Below, one piece after another: positions 37,220 through 50,100 of a stretch of 64,000 bases of DNA. How positions within the stretch are numbered: position 1 is the stretch's first letter; each line of letters begins with the position of its first letter. Source of the stretch: Centrapalus pauciflorus (lineage: Eukaryota; Streptophyta; Magnoliopsida; Asterales; Asteraceae); NCBI GenBank assembly GCA_020465985.1, contig JAANYP010004361.1, positions 120,001 to 184,000 of the forward strand, read 5' to 3'. A model generated the notes under the pieces. The model was not told the origin of the DNA. It saw only the letters and a program-made list of their open reading frames with translations, and did not search any database. Made by a program: the position numbers and the translations under genes.

Positions 37220-38736
37220 CCTCTTGATGATATATTATGTAAGTAATAACGCGTGCGTCGTTTATTTCCATTTTTTAAACTTTGATAACAATAAAGTATG
37301 TGCCAAAATCTATTAATATATTTTTAGGCGATTTATAAAAATACAAACTTTGCATAATAATATCAAATGTTTAATGATGAATACAATATTGTTGGTATTT
37401 TTTTTTTAAATATTAATGTTGAATATATAATATGGGGTGTTTAATTTAATATTAATATAAACCTATTCGTTGTTAATTCAATATTAAATATACGGTATTC
37501 AGTGTTGATTTGACATTATTTTATTTCAATACTGTATTTGAAATATACATTTGTATAAAAACTAACTTAAAATATACGGTGTGAATTTAAAAGAAAAAAG
37601 TTACAACATGATCGGTTTCATTTTAAAGAGAATAATTTTTTATGGTATAATATTTTTTATAAAAAAATTAATCATATTAACATTATTTTAATTAATAGAA
37701 TTAGGATAAGATTTTTGATAATGTCAATGTTTTTCAATTTTATATATGAATGTTATAATAATTTACTAATGATAATCCTTTTTCACTAAATTAGACACTT
37801 GCAATATTAATCATGACCATTATATTTATCTTATCAATGATATTTGGTTTTACAGTTCTATACCTAAGTGAAGCCATGGATCGAATGACATGTTTATATC
37901 GTAATTATGTTCTACTTAATTATAGAAGTTAAATCTTAACATTTATAAGTAAAAAGTTATAGTTGTTATTTAGGTGAGACCAAGCTACATGATTTCAGTA
38001 AAATTTTTTGTTATAATAATAGTATGATCAGACTTAACCAATCAACTAATGGACACGTATAGAGGTCTCGATTGCTTAATTAGGATTTTCAGGTTAGTTT
38101 TTATGTGACTTGTAAAATATGATTTTATATATGTTTGCATAAACAACTTTTGGTATGATGGATAGTATGTATCAGGACACCGAATATGATCGGTTAGCAA
38201 ACCAACTGGAGACTATTTTAACTAGCAAGTCGTAGTAATTTACGGTTATCAAACGGTAAAAATGAAATTGACGGATTTTATGATTTGATCTATTATATAT
38301 CTATTTTATGATTGAGATATCAATTTTTTTTATATTTAATGGTTTATGCATGCAAATTAATTTTTAGTACAATATTACTTTATGATACGACAATATATAT
38401 GCTTTCGTCAAGCTTTTTATAAAATATATTTGTAGATATATATACACAAGATATGTTTTAATTTATGTAATGCGTTGATTTCGAAAATTGGCATATTTTA
38501 ATATATGAGAAATCATGATCTCATCAACATAAAGTTGACTTGTAGCATGTATCCTAAATTTGGGTGACAATATTGTTAATTAGAGAGATGAGAGGTTGAT
38601 GATGAGTTCCAGTTTTAAAGGAAAGTATGTCATGAGATATTTTTCAAGAAAAGAATAATGAAGTTTTTGGAATATTGAAATATTTACACAAAAACTTTTT
38701 GAATCCAAAACTATATTGTTTGATAAAAATGCATCT
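37220..38736. other. AT-rich intergenic stretch, no gene seen
   Basis: No sustained frame and no terminal repeats recognised. Confidence 0.6.
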
Positions 38737-39241
38737 CAAACAACAAGAAAAATATCATTTAGTAACACATGATTTTAGCGACACAAAAAAGTGTCACTAT
38801 ATCTTACTTTTAGTGTCACTTATGAAAAAGAGTAGGTATAGAGCAATATTTTACCCACCCTTTTTCTAAAATAGTGATACAAAAATTTTGTCACAAAATA
38901 GTTGAGACCTATACCCACATACATTTTTAGTCACTATATATTTATACTCATTCCACTTTTAGCAACTCTTTATGTTGTCTAGGTAAAAGAATTTGATACC
39001 TATAGTGACATTTTTTTGACAACAATAAGAGTGGGTAAAAGTGGAGTGAGTATAAATATACAGTGACAAAAAATGTATGTGGGTATAGACATTAAGTATT
39101 TTGTGACAAAATTTTGTGTAACTATTTTAGAAAAAATATGGGTAAAAGATTGCTCTATACATACTTTTTTCATAAGTGACACTAAAAGTAATATATAGTG
39201 ACATTTTTTTTGTGTTACTAATTGATACTTTTCTTGTAGTG
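38737..39241. mobile_element. CACTA-like MITE with long inverted arms
   Basis: The right end on the minus strand starts CACTACAAGAAAAGTATCAA, the usual CACTA terminus; the left end is CAAACAACAAGAAAAATATC. The arms (GTGTCACTATAT, TACTTTTAGTGTCACTTATG and others) are inverted copies over about 200 bp, so the element is nearly a full hairpin. The target duplication is not clear. Confidence 0.75.
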
Positions 39242-39244
39242 TAT

Positions 39245-40655
39245 TTGGAAAAGAGAACTATAAATTAAATATAGATAAGAACAAAAAAAAATTTAATAAA
39301 ATTATTTATATAAAATATATAACCATAAGAACTGGTTTATTTTTTCAATAACAATTCATGATTTATTATATTTTCGAAAAGAAAATGATAAAGATATATT
39401 TTATTAGAATTATTAGCTAATTTTATTTATTTGTACTAATGTTACTACCTATCATACAATAGGTAGTAAAGACTCATTTCATTGGTGTAAACAAAGAGCT
39501 AGAACGATAAAATTTAATGATTCATTCAATTTTCTCGTTCATTTTATTAACTTGTCTATATTATTTTTCTTGTTATTTTATTACGGTGGACCAAATGGAC
39601 CTTAAGTTCGACAACTTATACCATTTTTTAGTAAAAAGCCTCGTAATTACCAATATACCATGAAGTTTTTTCTTTTATACAAAACTAGTTTATTAACCCG
39701 TGTATTACATAGATAATTATAGTATATATATATATTTTTTAAACTATAAACTTAAGATTAAAATAACTAAATATTCAACTTAGATGTATTCATTTTTAAG
39801 ACTAATTTAAATCTTTTATTAATTAATTGTAATTATAATTTGTTAAAACGATAAAGTTGATCATGAATAACTTTTAAGTTTATTATTATTATAATAATTA
39901 TTAAAATATTTATTAAAAGTGGTTAGTTGAGATTTTAGTGGATATAACATAATCTATATTTAAATGAAATTGATTAGAATTTAAAATAAGTCTAGAACTA
40001 CTAAATAACACGTGTTAATATTAGAGTATGCCACTTGGCATAATGAGAGAATGAAAAATGACATATTAGTTATTTTTTTAATAGCAGTTATGGATACTTA
40101 CTTTAAAATGGAGTTAAAAGCAACAATAATACTCTTGTCAAGGTGTGAAAAAAACCCATATCATCAACTATTTACTTTTCAGAAAGATTGTATTTTTAGG
40201 AGAATTCATGTGAAGTTTCTAAAAAAAACAAAACCAAAATAGAAAGAAACCAATGTATTTTGAGTGGAGACGCTACAATGCATATCTTGCAAGGCAACAA
40301 ACAGGGCAGGTGTTTGAATCCAAACTAGTTAATTAACATCACAATAACACGTAGAAAATTTCGTAGTAATTAAGTTGCTTTTATGGTCCAACCAATTAGT
40401 AAGTTGAAAAGAATGAAAATAACTTTATAACCTGAGATTTATAGTTGAAAAGAATGAAAATAACTTCTTGAATGCTTCATGAAGTGCCCAAGTCCATGGC
40501 ATTTTATCACTTGGCCACACCTTAATTGGGGGTTAACTCCTTTTTTAAGTAAATGTATGCATAGTTAAAATTTAAAAAAAGTGAATAAATTAGTGTATTT
40601 TGATTTATTTGGTAGTTTGATTTTATTGTTGTGTTTAAGTAGGGACCATCTTGTT
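39245..40655. other. AT-rich intergenic stretch, no gene seen
   Basis: Contains a 27-bp phrase AGTTGAAAAGAATGAAAATA that occurs twice (about 40402 and 40445); otherwise nothing recognisable. Confidence 0.6.
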
Positions 40656-40657
40656 TC

Positions 40658-40660
<3 letters not shown>

Positions 40661-40729
<69 letters not shown>
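40661..40729. repeat. (TTA)n microsatellite, about 22 units
   Basis: An uninterrupted trinucleotide run. Confidence 0.98.
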
Positions 40730-40739
40730 TGTATATAAA

Positions 40740-42600
40740 GGATTGCTTTTCAAAAAAAAAAGCAAGTAATTGACCATAATGAGGTTGAATTTCTTTCAAG
40801 AAAGTATATATATGTCACCTATAATATATATGTGTGTTGATGTTTGTATGTTTTGCACAACAAGATTTTAGCTGGAACTGAAGCTTGTAGCGAGATCTTT
40901 TATTAACATATGTGTGTTTGACAATATAACTGGAGCTGGTATGTGTAAAAATGACATAAATTGACAAACAAATAAAAAACAAACATTATACTTTAAGGAT
41001 AATTTTATCATTTATTCAACGAGAAGCTCAAGTTAATCCTAAAAGCTACTTCAAGTATCTTTTCAAATTTGAGCTTATATGCTCCTCAGAACATAATTTG
41101 TCAAACAATTTTTTTTTTTGTAAATCATAAACTCAAGCTCCCATGTTGGCATGTACTCTTAAAAATTGTATCAAACATAGCGTAAAAGCTGGAGAAAATA
41201 GAGACTAATTTTGAAGTTGTTGCTGACCCTTTAAGTTGTATTTATTTTAAATTTATTTAGTAAGAACATGTAATTATTGTTTTCAGTTATTTATTTATTT
41301 TGTAAATGTCATAGAAGTTGAACCATAAAAAACATAAAAAAAAAGTTTAATAAAAGATAGTTTGATAGTTAAATAAATATTTTTTTTAATGATCGGATGT
41401 TTAAACGGGGTTACCAAAATTCAAATTATCTGTCAATAATTGCACCAAATTTTTTATCTGTGGATTACTAAAGCATCAGTTATAAATATTAATTAATCTC
41501 TTTTTTCTTCTTTAGATAGTTGGTTATTTTAGACTAATGATTAATAAGTAAAGTTTTGGATTTGATCTATTTTATAATTTAATACTTTTTTTGGTTAACT
41601 ATTTAAAAATATATACTATAGTTATTACAGATTTGTGTTTATAGAGTTAAAGATAAATTTATTACTTATTTGTATATTTATTATTATGCAATTATGTTAC
41701 ATATTTATTATTAGTATTATAAAGTTTTTTATTTATAGCCATTTTAGGTAATTGAAATAATATTAATTATTTAATTCTAAAAAGTGTTTAGATTTTTAAA
41801 ACGGTTCTACCAAAAATATGTTACTATTTTGTAACATTTATTTTTTTGTGAAATAACGAAGAATGAAAAATAAAATATTTAGTTAATGGAAACGTTACAA
41901 AATTGAATAAAATTCAATAATATCTTTGTAACATTTTAATGATATACTAATTTATACTATTTATATAAAAAAATATCATATTTGATAATATTAAGATCAA
42001 GTTATTTAAGCAAATGTTAAAATTAGCTAATCGAAAATCAAAAATCATGGAAAAGATAAGCATCAACAACACATTCATCTAAACCTAGTTTTAAATCTAT
42101 ATTTTTGTCTACAATGAGAGTCGAACTCCCAATCTTAAGGTCATCATTAACACCCTTAACATTTTAAACGGTTGATATTAAATGTTGACTTAATTTTGAC
42201 GGTCGAGATTAAGACATCATTTTTTTTCGCTTTGCTTTGTCGGTGAAACCCGAATTTCTGTCTGTCTAACAACATAGAATCACTTGCAAGTGTTTCTCCT
42301 TCATGGCTATAGCAACCAAAAGATATTTTTTTTACATATATAAATACATATGTAGAAATAATGATAATAATTGGGGCGTTGGCCCATTCCTATTAAATGC
42401 CATTGCTTTCAATTTTCTTTTCTTTCCTTTTTTCTTTTTTTTTTTTTTTTTTATACTGTTGCCGATTGAAGATGGCACCGGTTTTCACCTTTCGAATTTC
42501 CGTGTCCGAATAGTTTGCCGTCATTAATTTCTTCTATCAACAGACAACCAACAAAATTTAAATTCACTGCAATAAAATGTAGGAACTTTAATATGTTTAT
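40740..42600. other. AT-rich intergenic stretch, no gene seen
   Basis: The short frame near 42303-42527 crosses a poly(T) tract and has no family resemblance. Confidence 0.6.
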
Positions 42601-42606
42601 TTGTAT

Positions 42607-42814
42607 GGTTGATACAGTAGTTACAATCCTTTTGAGGTCTCTTAATTAGTCAACATGAAAAGACAAAAATTAACTCATAGACAGTGGACATATGCCAATT
42701 GGTTAAAAATGGTTGATACAGTAGTTACAATCCTTTTGAGGTCTCTTAATTAGTCAACATGAAAAGACAAAAATTAACTCATAGACGGTGGACATATGCC
42801 AATTGGTTAAAAAT
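42607..42814 (+). repeat. 104-bp tandem duplication, nearly identical
   Basis: Units 42607-42710 and 42711-42814 start GGTTGATACAGTAGTTACAA and differ at one position that I can see (ACAGTGG against ACGGTGG), so the duplication is recent. Confidence 0.95.
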
Positions 42815-43089
42815 GGAATTGAAATCCAACTTCATAATTCGTTGGTAAGGATAGGATGAGATGTATGGATAAAAGTGGTTAAGTCTTTAAGATAGAAATA
42901 AGATGAGATGAATATAGTAGGGTGGGTGGGATGGTTTCTTTTCGAGATCTGTATTGCAAACTCAAGTATCAATAGCCTTTGGTTTCTTTTTGTTCTTGTT
43001 GGTTTTGTTTCAAGCTTCATTGTTGGGATTCTAATTGCTTCATCATCATGCAGATTTAATATTGTACATTTTTTTTAGTTTTAATATGG

Positions 43090-43400
43090 TTAATAAAAAA
43101 AAAACCTATCAAGTCTAAACTTTTTTTTCTAATTGTTTAAAACCCTAAACTATATTCGTCTTATTCAAAATTATATATTTGATCTGTTTGACCGGTTACC
43201 AAACAAGTAACATTAATTTTTTCACCCCGATTAATATTGAAAAAAAAAACTCACTGTCTTTCATTAGTTTAGCGATTAAGTTCTTAAACATTTTGTTTTA
43301 CCGCTTGTGTTTACTAGCTCATCCGATAAAGAAAAGTTTAAGTATTTAATCGCAAAAACAAAAAAAAAAAGTTTATTAGATTTTTTCAATATTAAAATTT
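43090..43400. mobile_element. Degraded relative of the 20268-20650 MITE
   Basis: Shares TTTGACCGGTTACCAAACAA and the AAGTCTAAAC/TTTAAGTATTTAAT phrase order with the element at 20.3 kb; terminal GGTTAATA-type sequence is eroded. A further scrap lies at about 43545-43690. Confidence 0.5.
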
Positions 43401-43979
43401 AATTAATAGTTTGTCATTCAAAAAAATTAAAATAATCACATAAGACGTACAACTAATATGAGAATTCAGAAGTTTTTAGTTAAATGATAGTATATTTGAA
43501 AAACATTTACTAAATCATTGTACTTTTATTTTTAAGGTTTGTGTTGAAAAAACTCAATCAACTTTTCTCAATTAAGTCCCTAAAATTTTTTTTTTCCCAA
43601 TTGTATATCTTTTTAAACTATGTTTGTCTAATTCAAAAGTATATAATTGATTGCATGGTTTTTAAAGTTGATTGTTTTGATTGATTAATCGAAGTATGTT
43701 CTCTTGGTTTGTTGAAATTAAACTTTTGAATTTTTTTTTTTAAAATTCAATTTGAAGTGATTAGAAGAAGAATCAATTTCATTAAAAAAATTTTTTGAAA
43801 ATAAAATTCTTTTTTTAAAAATAGAAGTGAGTTTAAAAAACAAAGATCATTAAAAAAAAAAAAAAAAAGAAGACCACCAATTTTGGCTAAAAAGTTTGAA
43901 TAAAATATGGTTAAATTGAAACCACCATGCTTTAGTTAGGCTTAAAATTAAAATTATTTTCTTTGGCCCTAAAGTCTAA

Positions 43980-44279
43980 TGTGACGTTTGGTTCGTTAAA
44001 TGGAATTGGAATTGAAATTTAATTTATTTAGGGTTTTTTTTATAACTAAGACAAATGTTATATTATATGGATTTTCTATCAAATTTTTTTTTTTATAGGA
44101 ATTTGACATTTTTCCCAATTCATATATGAATTAAATTACAACCCACACATGAATTACATTCCAACCTATATCTCTAACTAATACTAAAAACTATATTCTA
44201 CTCTCATCATCAACCATATTAGTAACTAGAATTCAAATTCAAATTTCTTCGACTTACTTTATGTGAACCAAACACCACC
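43980..44279. mobile_element. Harbinger/Tourist-like MITE
   Basis: The ends TGTGACGTTTGGTTCG and (minus strand) GGTGGTGTTTGGTTCACA are inverted and are bounded by TAA (43977-43979 and 44280-44282). Interior is AT-rich, with AATTGGAATTG-like arms. Confidence 0.75.
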
Positions 44280-44675
44280 TAAGAGGCTACAATTTCATTT
44301 TCACTAATGTTATTAATGAAATCATTTGGGTTAGTTTATTTTTAAGGGTATTAATTGCTATGTAAATCCTTACGTGAATATAAGAAACATAGGGTGTTTG
44401 TAAAAGACTAAAAGAGAATTAGGGAAAGAAACATAGATAAATGGGTCAAATCGACACAATCAAAACATTAGTTAAAAAGTGAAGTGGGATACATCTTTAT
44501 GTGGTTTTAATTAGAAGATTTATATTGTTATAGTAATAATGTATAAATCTTTTTTTTAATCAGTTGTAACACATTAGTTATTAATTAGTTATCATTAATG
44601 TAAAATTTTAAGTTTTCTTCCCACTAGTAAATAAATATTATAACGTATACTGTATTGAACTTTGTAATTCTTTTT

Positions 44676-44988
44676 AGGAAAAATTATATGTAAAAAACCA
44701 ACGTACTTTCAGTATTTTTCGAATACGTCATTCCACCAAAAATGTTTTCATAAAAGTCACTCAACTTAAAAACGTTTTCGTAAAAGTCACTGCACATAAA
44801 ATATATTCATAAAAGTCCTTTAACTTAATGAAATTTTATGAAAAACACCTGAAAAGTCATTTAAAAATCTCATAAAACAACACAACTCGTTAAAAATTTC
44901 AAGTTGAAGGACTTTTATGGACTCGTTTTTGGTACAGGGATTAATCGAAAAATATCAAAAGTGCGTTGGTTTTTTGTATAATTTTCCC
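44676..44988. mobile_element. MITE with 8-bp target duplication
   Basis: The ends AGGAAAAATTATATGTAAAA and (minus strand) GGGAAAATTATACAAAAAAC are inverted over about 40 bp. TTCTTTTT precedes (44668-44675) and follows (44989-44996). The size fits hAT- or Mutator-type MITEs. The element at 52941-54202 has similar ends. Confidence 0.75.
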
Positions 44989-45174
44989 TTCTTTTTAATA
45001 CATTTACTATTTATAATGTCTTTCTAAGAATTGGGTAACATTTTTTTCCCTCTTGGAAACCATAAAACATAAAAAGTCCAATATTAAAAAATAAACCAAA
45101 TTCTAACAAGCAGTCCTATATAAAACATTCTCTGCTTTAACCAGTTTCCTATTAAATCCATCTTATAACTATTA

Positions 45175-45480
45175 GGGGGCGTTTGGTTCGCGGATTTATC
45201 TGGGATTTGCATTTAAAATCCTGTGTTTGGTTCGCAGATTTCAGTAAGGATTTGAAATCCCAGGATTTCTTAAATCCTTCCATTCTTTGTTATTTAAAAT
45301 CTCAGCCTCCCCCCTAGGATTTTAAATCCTAGTTACCTTGCATTTTGCAGATTAATAATTTTTTTCTATAAGATAATGCAAATTCTTTAACAAAATCCTG
45401 ACAAATGCAAATGCTGCATAATGCAAATCCTTTGACAAAATGCAAATCCCAGATAAAAAATCCGCGAACCAAACGCCCCC
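45175..45480. mobile_element. Harbinger/Tourist-like MITE, well preserved
   Basis: The first 23 bases of each end, starting GGGGGCGTTTGGTTCGCGGA, match perfectly in inverted orientation, and the match continues to about 45 bp with a small indel. TTA flanks both sides (45172-45174 and 45481-45483). Length 306 bp. It is the least diverged Harbinger MITE in the window. Confidence 0.9.
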
Positions 45481-45510
45481 TTAGTATTTTAGATTGAAGG
45501 GTATACATAC

Positions 45511-45603
45511 CATGCTGGACTTGCGGCCTCGCCACATTGGCAATAAGAAGCCGACGTGAACACCGACCACTGCTGGCAGCCCCGCTGAAACCCTCCCCGC
45601 CAT
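45511..45603 (-). pseudogene. Orphan GC-rich candidate first exon
   Basis: On the minus strand an ATG in good context (GCCATGGCG) follows a purine-rich leader, opens exactly 31 codons (starting MAGRVSAGLPAVVGVHVGF) and ends at a GTATGT donor-like site. A Harbinger MITE begins 31 bp beyond it. I found no following exon. The plus strand also has an ATGGCT start here (45602) with 26 codons, so the coding strand is uncertain. I do not recognise the protein. Confidence 0.3.
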
Positions 45604-45699
45604 GGCTCCCTCTCCACGCTCAGCTTCTATGCACACTCTCTCTCTCCCTCTCCCTCTTCTTTCTCTAAAATTAATTGGGTAATAAGTATTGGGATAGAA

Positions 45700-46900
<1,201 letters not shown>

Positions 46901-47049
46901 TTACAAAAGAGAAAGTTTTAAAGTTGTGTGTATGAATATATTAATTATACATAAATAACAAGCGTTTGCAAGTCAAGAATCTGGAAACATATATTCCCAC
47001 CACCACCTCCACCTCCATCTGCATCTCCATCTATGTAACTTCATACCCA

Positions 47050-47056
47050 TATATAC
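47050..47056 (+). promoter_or_regulatory. Candidate TATA box of the lipoxygenase gene
   Basis: TATATAC in CCATATATACAACC lies 77 bp before the start codon at 47133, which would leave a 5' UTR of about 45-50 bp. Position and sequence are plausible; no other element is claimed. Confidence 0.35.
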
Positions 47057-47132
47057 AACCTGAAGCAAAAAGAAATCCATTCATCCATCCACAGATAGAT
47101 CTATCGATCTATCTATCAATTATTGAACATAC

Positions 47133-50100
47133 ATGATGATATGCGTCAGGAATTCTAAGAAAAGCTGCAACCATGAAGAATCCCAGAAGAATAAGATCAA
47201 AGGAACTGTGGTTTTAATGAAGAAGAATGTTCTTGATCTCCATGATTTCAGCGCTTCGTTTCTTGATCGGGTTTACGAAATCTTTGGCAAACGTGTCACC
47301 ATCCAACTTATCAGTGCCACTCATTGTGATCCATGTACGTTAGTTTTTAATTCTCTCGATCGATCTGAGTCTAGCTAAACTTACGTACTAGCTCTTTCAA
47401 TATATCTAGCTTTATATTGATATTGATATTGGTGTTGAATTAAATAGCGAATGGATTGAAGGGGAAGATTGGAAAAGCGGCGATTGTGGAAGATTGGGCA
47501 ACGAAGAAGACATCGATGGCAGCGGGGGAAACGTCATTCCCGGTGACATTTGAATGGGGAGAAAAGATGGGAGTGCCTGGTGCATTCATCATAAAGAACC
47601 ATCACCATAGCCAGTTTTACCTAAAGACTCTCACTTTGGAGCATGTTCCCAATCACGGCACCATTCATTTTGTTTGCAATTCATGGGTCTATCCAACGCA
47701 TCGTTATAACTACAACCGTCTCTTCTTTGCTAACAAGGTACCACCATCAGCTCCGACTACCCTCTGATAATAATTATTTCCACTGTTAGTTTGCACACCG
47801 TACCCTTTTAGACTTTAAGTTGATCGATATAATTAGCTGATTAGTCAGTCAACTCAATCATATAATATATACCACACACTAATCTTAACCGTTAATTTAA
47901 CAACCATTATTATTATTATATATTATGGTAACAAAATTAATAATACCTCAACAAATCATTTATTGCACAATAAAATTTTCCCATACATGTCATAACAAAT
48001 TTATTTAAAATGATAAATTCATCCTTATTTTCAGAGGTACAAAACAAATATGATAAAAATATTATCAGGGATAAAATAGTAATTTTAATTAAAGTTGTGT
48101 ATGACAAAAAAGTGTCGTGTATAAATCACTTGCCTTTCTATGAAGTTTTTATAATGTTTTTTAAGTCACACAAATAATTATATAAAAAATCACGAGAATT
48201 ACACCGATGAGCTACTTATCATTCTACAAGAAGCAGATTTAAAACCCAAAAGACAAAAAAAAAAAACACCAAAACATCAATTGTACAAACAACAAAAATA
48301 CTGCACAAAACATGGCTATAACAAGAGCCCATAGAAAGAAACACCACGACCCAAACTTAGCAAAATATGAGAAACACAGGTCGGCTGTACAAGGAAAAAA
48401 GCTCCCCCACAAGAACTCAATTAAGGAACAAATACCTCACCAAACTTATAGATTAATCCCCGTAATGCATAAACCAATGAACCGCAGAATCCCGGGTTTG
48501 CTTTCCGATCATCCCAAAACTCAATATGTTTTTCAATCTTCTGATATATGTGATACTTCATATTTTTCTAAAATTTTCTTGTTGCATCTTTTCCTTTATT
48601 CTTTTAAAATTTATATTTTTCTTGTCTTGTTTTTTTTTTTCTTTTTATTCTTCGTCATATATGTATATTTTTGGTCATATATTTATCTATATATAATTTA
48701 TAATCTATATCTACTTGTATAAATACTAATAAAAGAATACTTAATCTGTTACGTGTTATCACCTATTATTGTCACCACCAGCTGTAATTTATATTAGTAA
48801 ATCTATAACTAAACCATATAAAAGATTATTTAGATCTTATCTAATCTAAACAAAATCTTATTTAACATAAAACTTAAAAATAAATTTGAATATATATTTG
48901 ATTTTATCATATTTATATTATTATAAATATATACTATAACTTGATACAATTTTATAAAAAATTATCCTTTAAAATATTTTATAAATAAACCTACGTATTA
49001 GCTGGGTAATAAACTTAATTAGAAAGCAAATAGAAATACCCGAGAGATTTAATAAGGGAATAAATGTGTGGAAGTAATAAAATAGTTAACATGTGGAGTC
49101 CAGGCTTTATGTCGTTTTTCACGTTTTAAAGCTCAATAATGAAAGTGAGGTACGGTATCTGGTTTTTTAATAATTTTTTTTTTTTTTTAAAAATTTTTTA
49201 CACGCAAAAAAGTCAAGCAAGCATTTGCAGATTTTTATTCTTTTTACAATATATTAAAGACGGTCAATGGGTTTACCAAAACCGAATAACATAACAGACA
49301 ATTACATAACTATACCTTTCATAATTTGATGCTTGCTTGTTGGAGTAATTTAATTAAAGCTGATTCTCCTAAATTAAATAATAATTGATAAATTCGTAAA
49401 TGGTCCTTGAATAGGCAAAAAGACAATAATACCCTTAAAGTTAACCCTTAATTTAACAGAAGTTAGATTGAAAGATCAAAATGTTACAGAAATTTGTTTT
49501 TATGGACTATCTATGTACTTCGTTTTTGTTAGGATCCATATCCGTAACTAGTAACATACCACAGAGACCATAAGTAATTTACTCTGAACTTTATTTTAGT
49601 GTTCTATTTTGAATAAATGATAAAAAGTAATGCCAAACGTGTATAAAATATGATATTTTAGTGGTCAAATGTGTACAAAAAATGATTGTTTACTGGCCAA
49701 ATATGCATAATTTTCAGTAGCTAAATAAATAAAAAAATAGTTTTAGTGGCTAAATATGCATGTAAAAAAGTTTAGTGGTTAATTAGATTTGTTAAAAAAA
49801 CAGCTTAGTGGCTAAATATGCATGTAAAAAAAATCTAGTTTTGTTAGTCGTGCATTGCGGTGGAGGCGACGGGTTTGAAAAGCTTATATTGCACATTTGC
49901 ACATCTGATTTTAGACAAAATAAAAAATTTAATAATATTACATCTATATTTTGAGAATAACTAAATTTAAACATCTACATAAATATTGTTTTATCTAACA
50001 AAAATTTCGTATATGGTATAAAAAATATAAACTCATGAAAAATAACAATAATTTTTTGTTTTAACTATTTATATATAGTAACATTTCTTATTTTTACTTT

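Noticed and set aside
38675..39182. 60-64 codon frames on both strands
   Set aside because: They are the two arms of the CACTA-like hairpin read in opposite directions.
40565..40777. Poly-Asn / poly-Leu frames
   Set aside because: Translations of the (TTA)n microsatellite.
48312..48722. 136-codon frame starting MAITRAHRKKHHDP inside lipoxygenase intron 2
   Set aside because: Its C-terminal third is encoded by T-rich DNA, no domain is recognisable, and no promoter or splice context supports it; it may be part of an unrecognised repeat.
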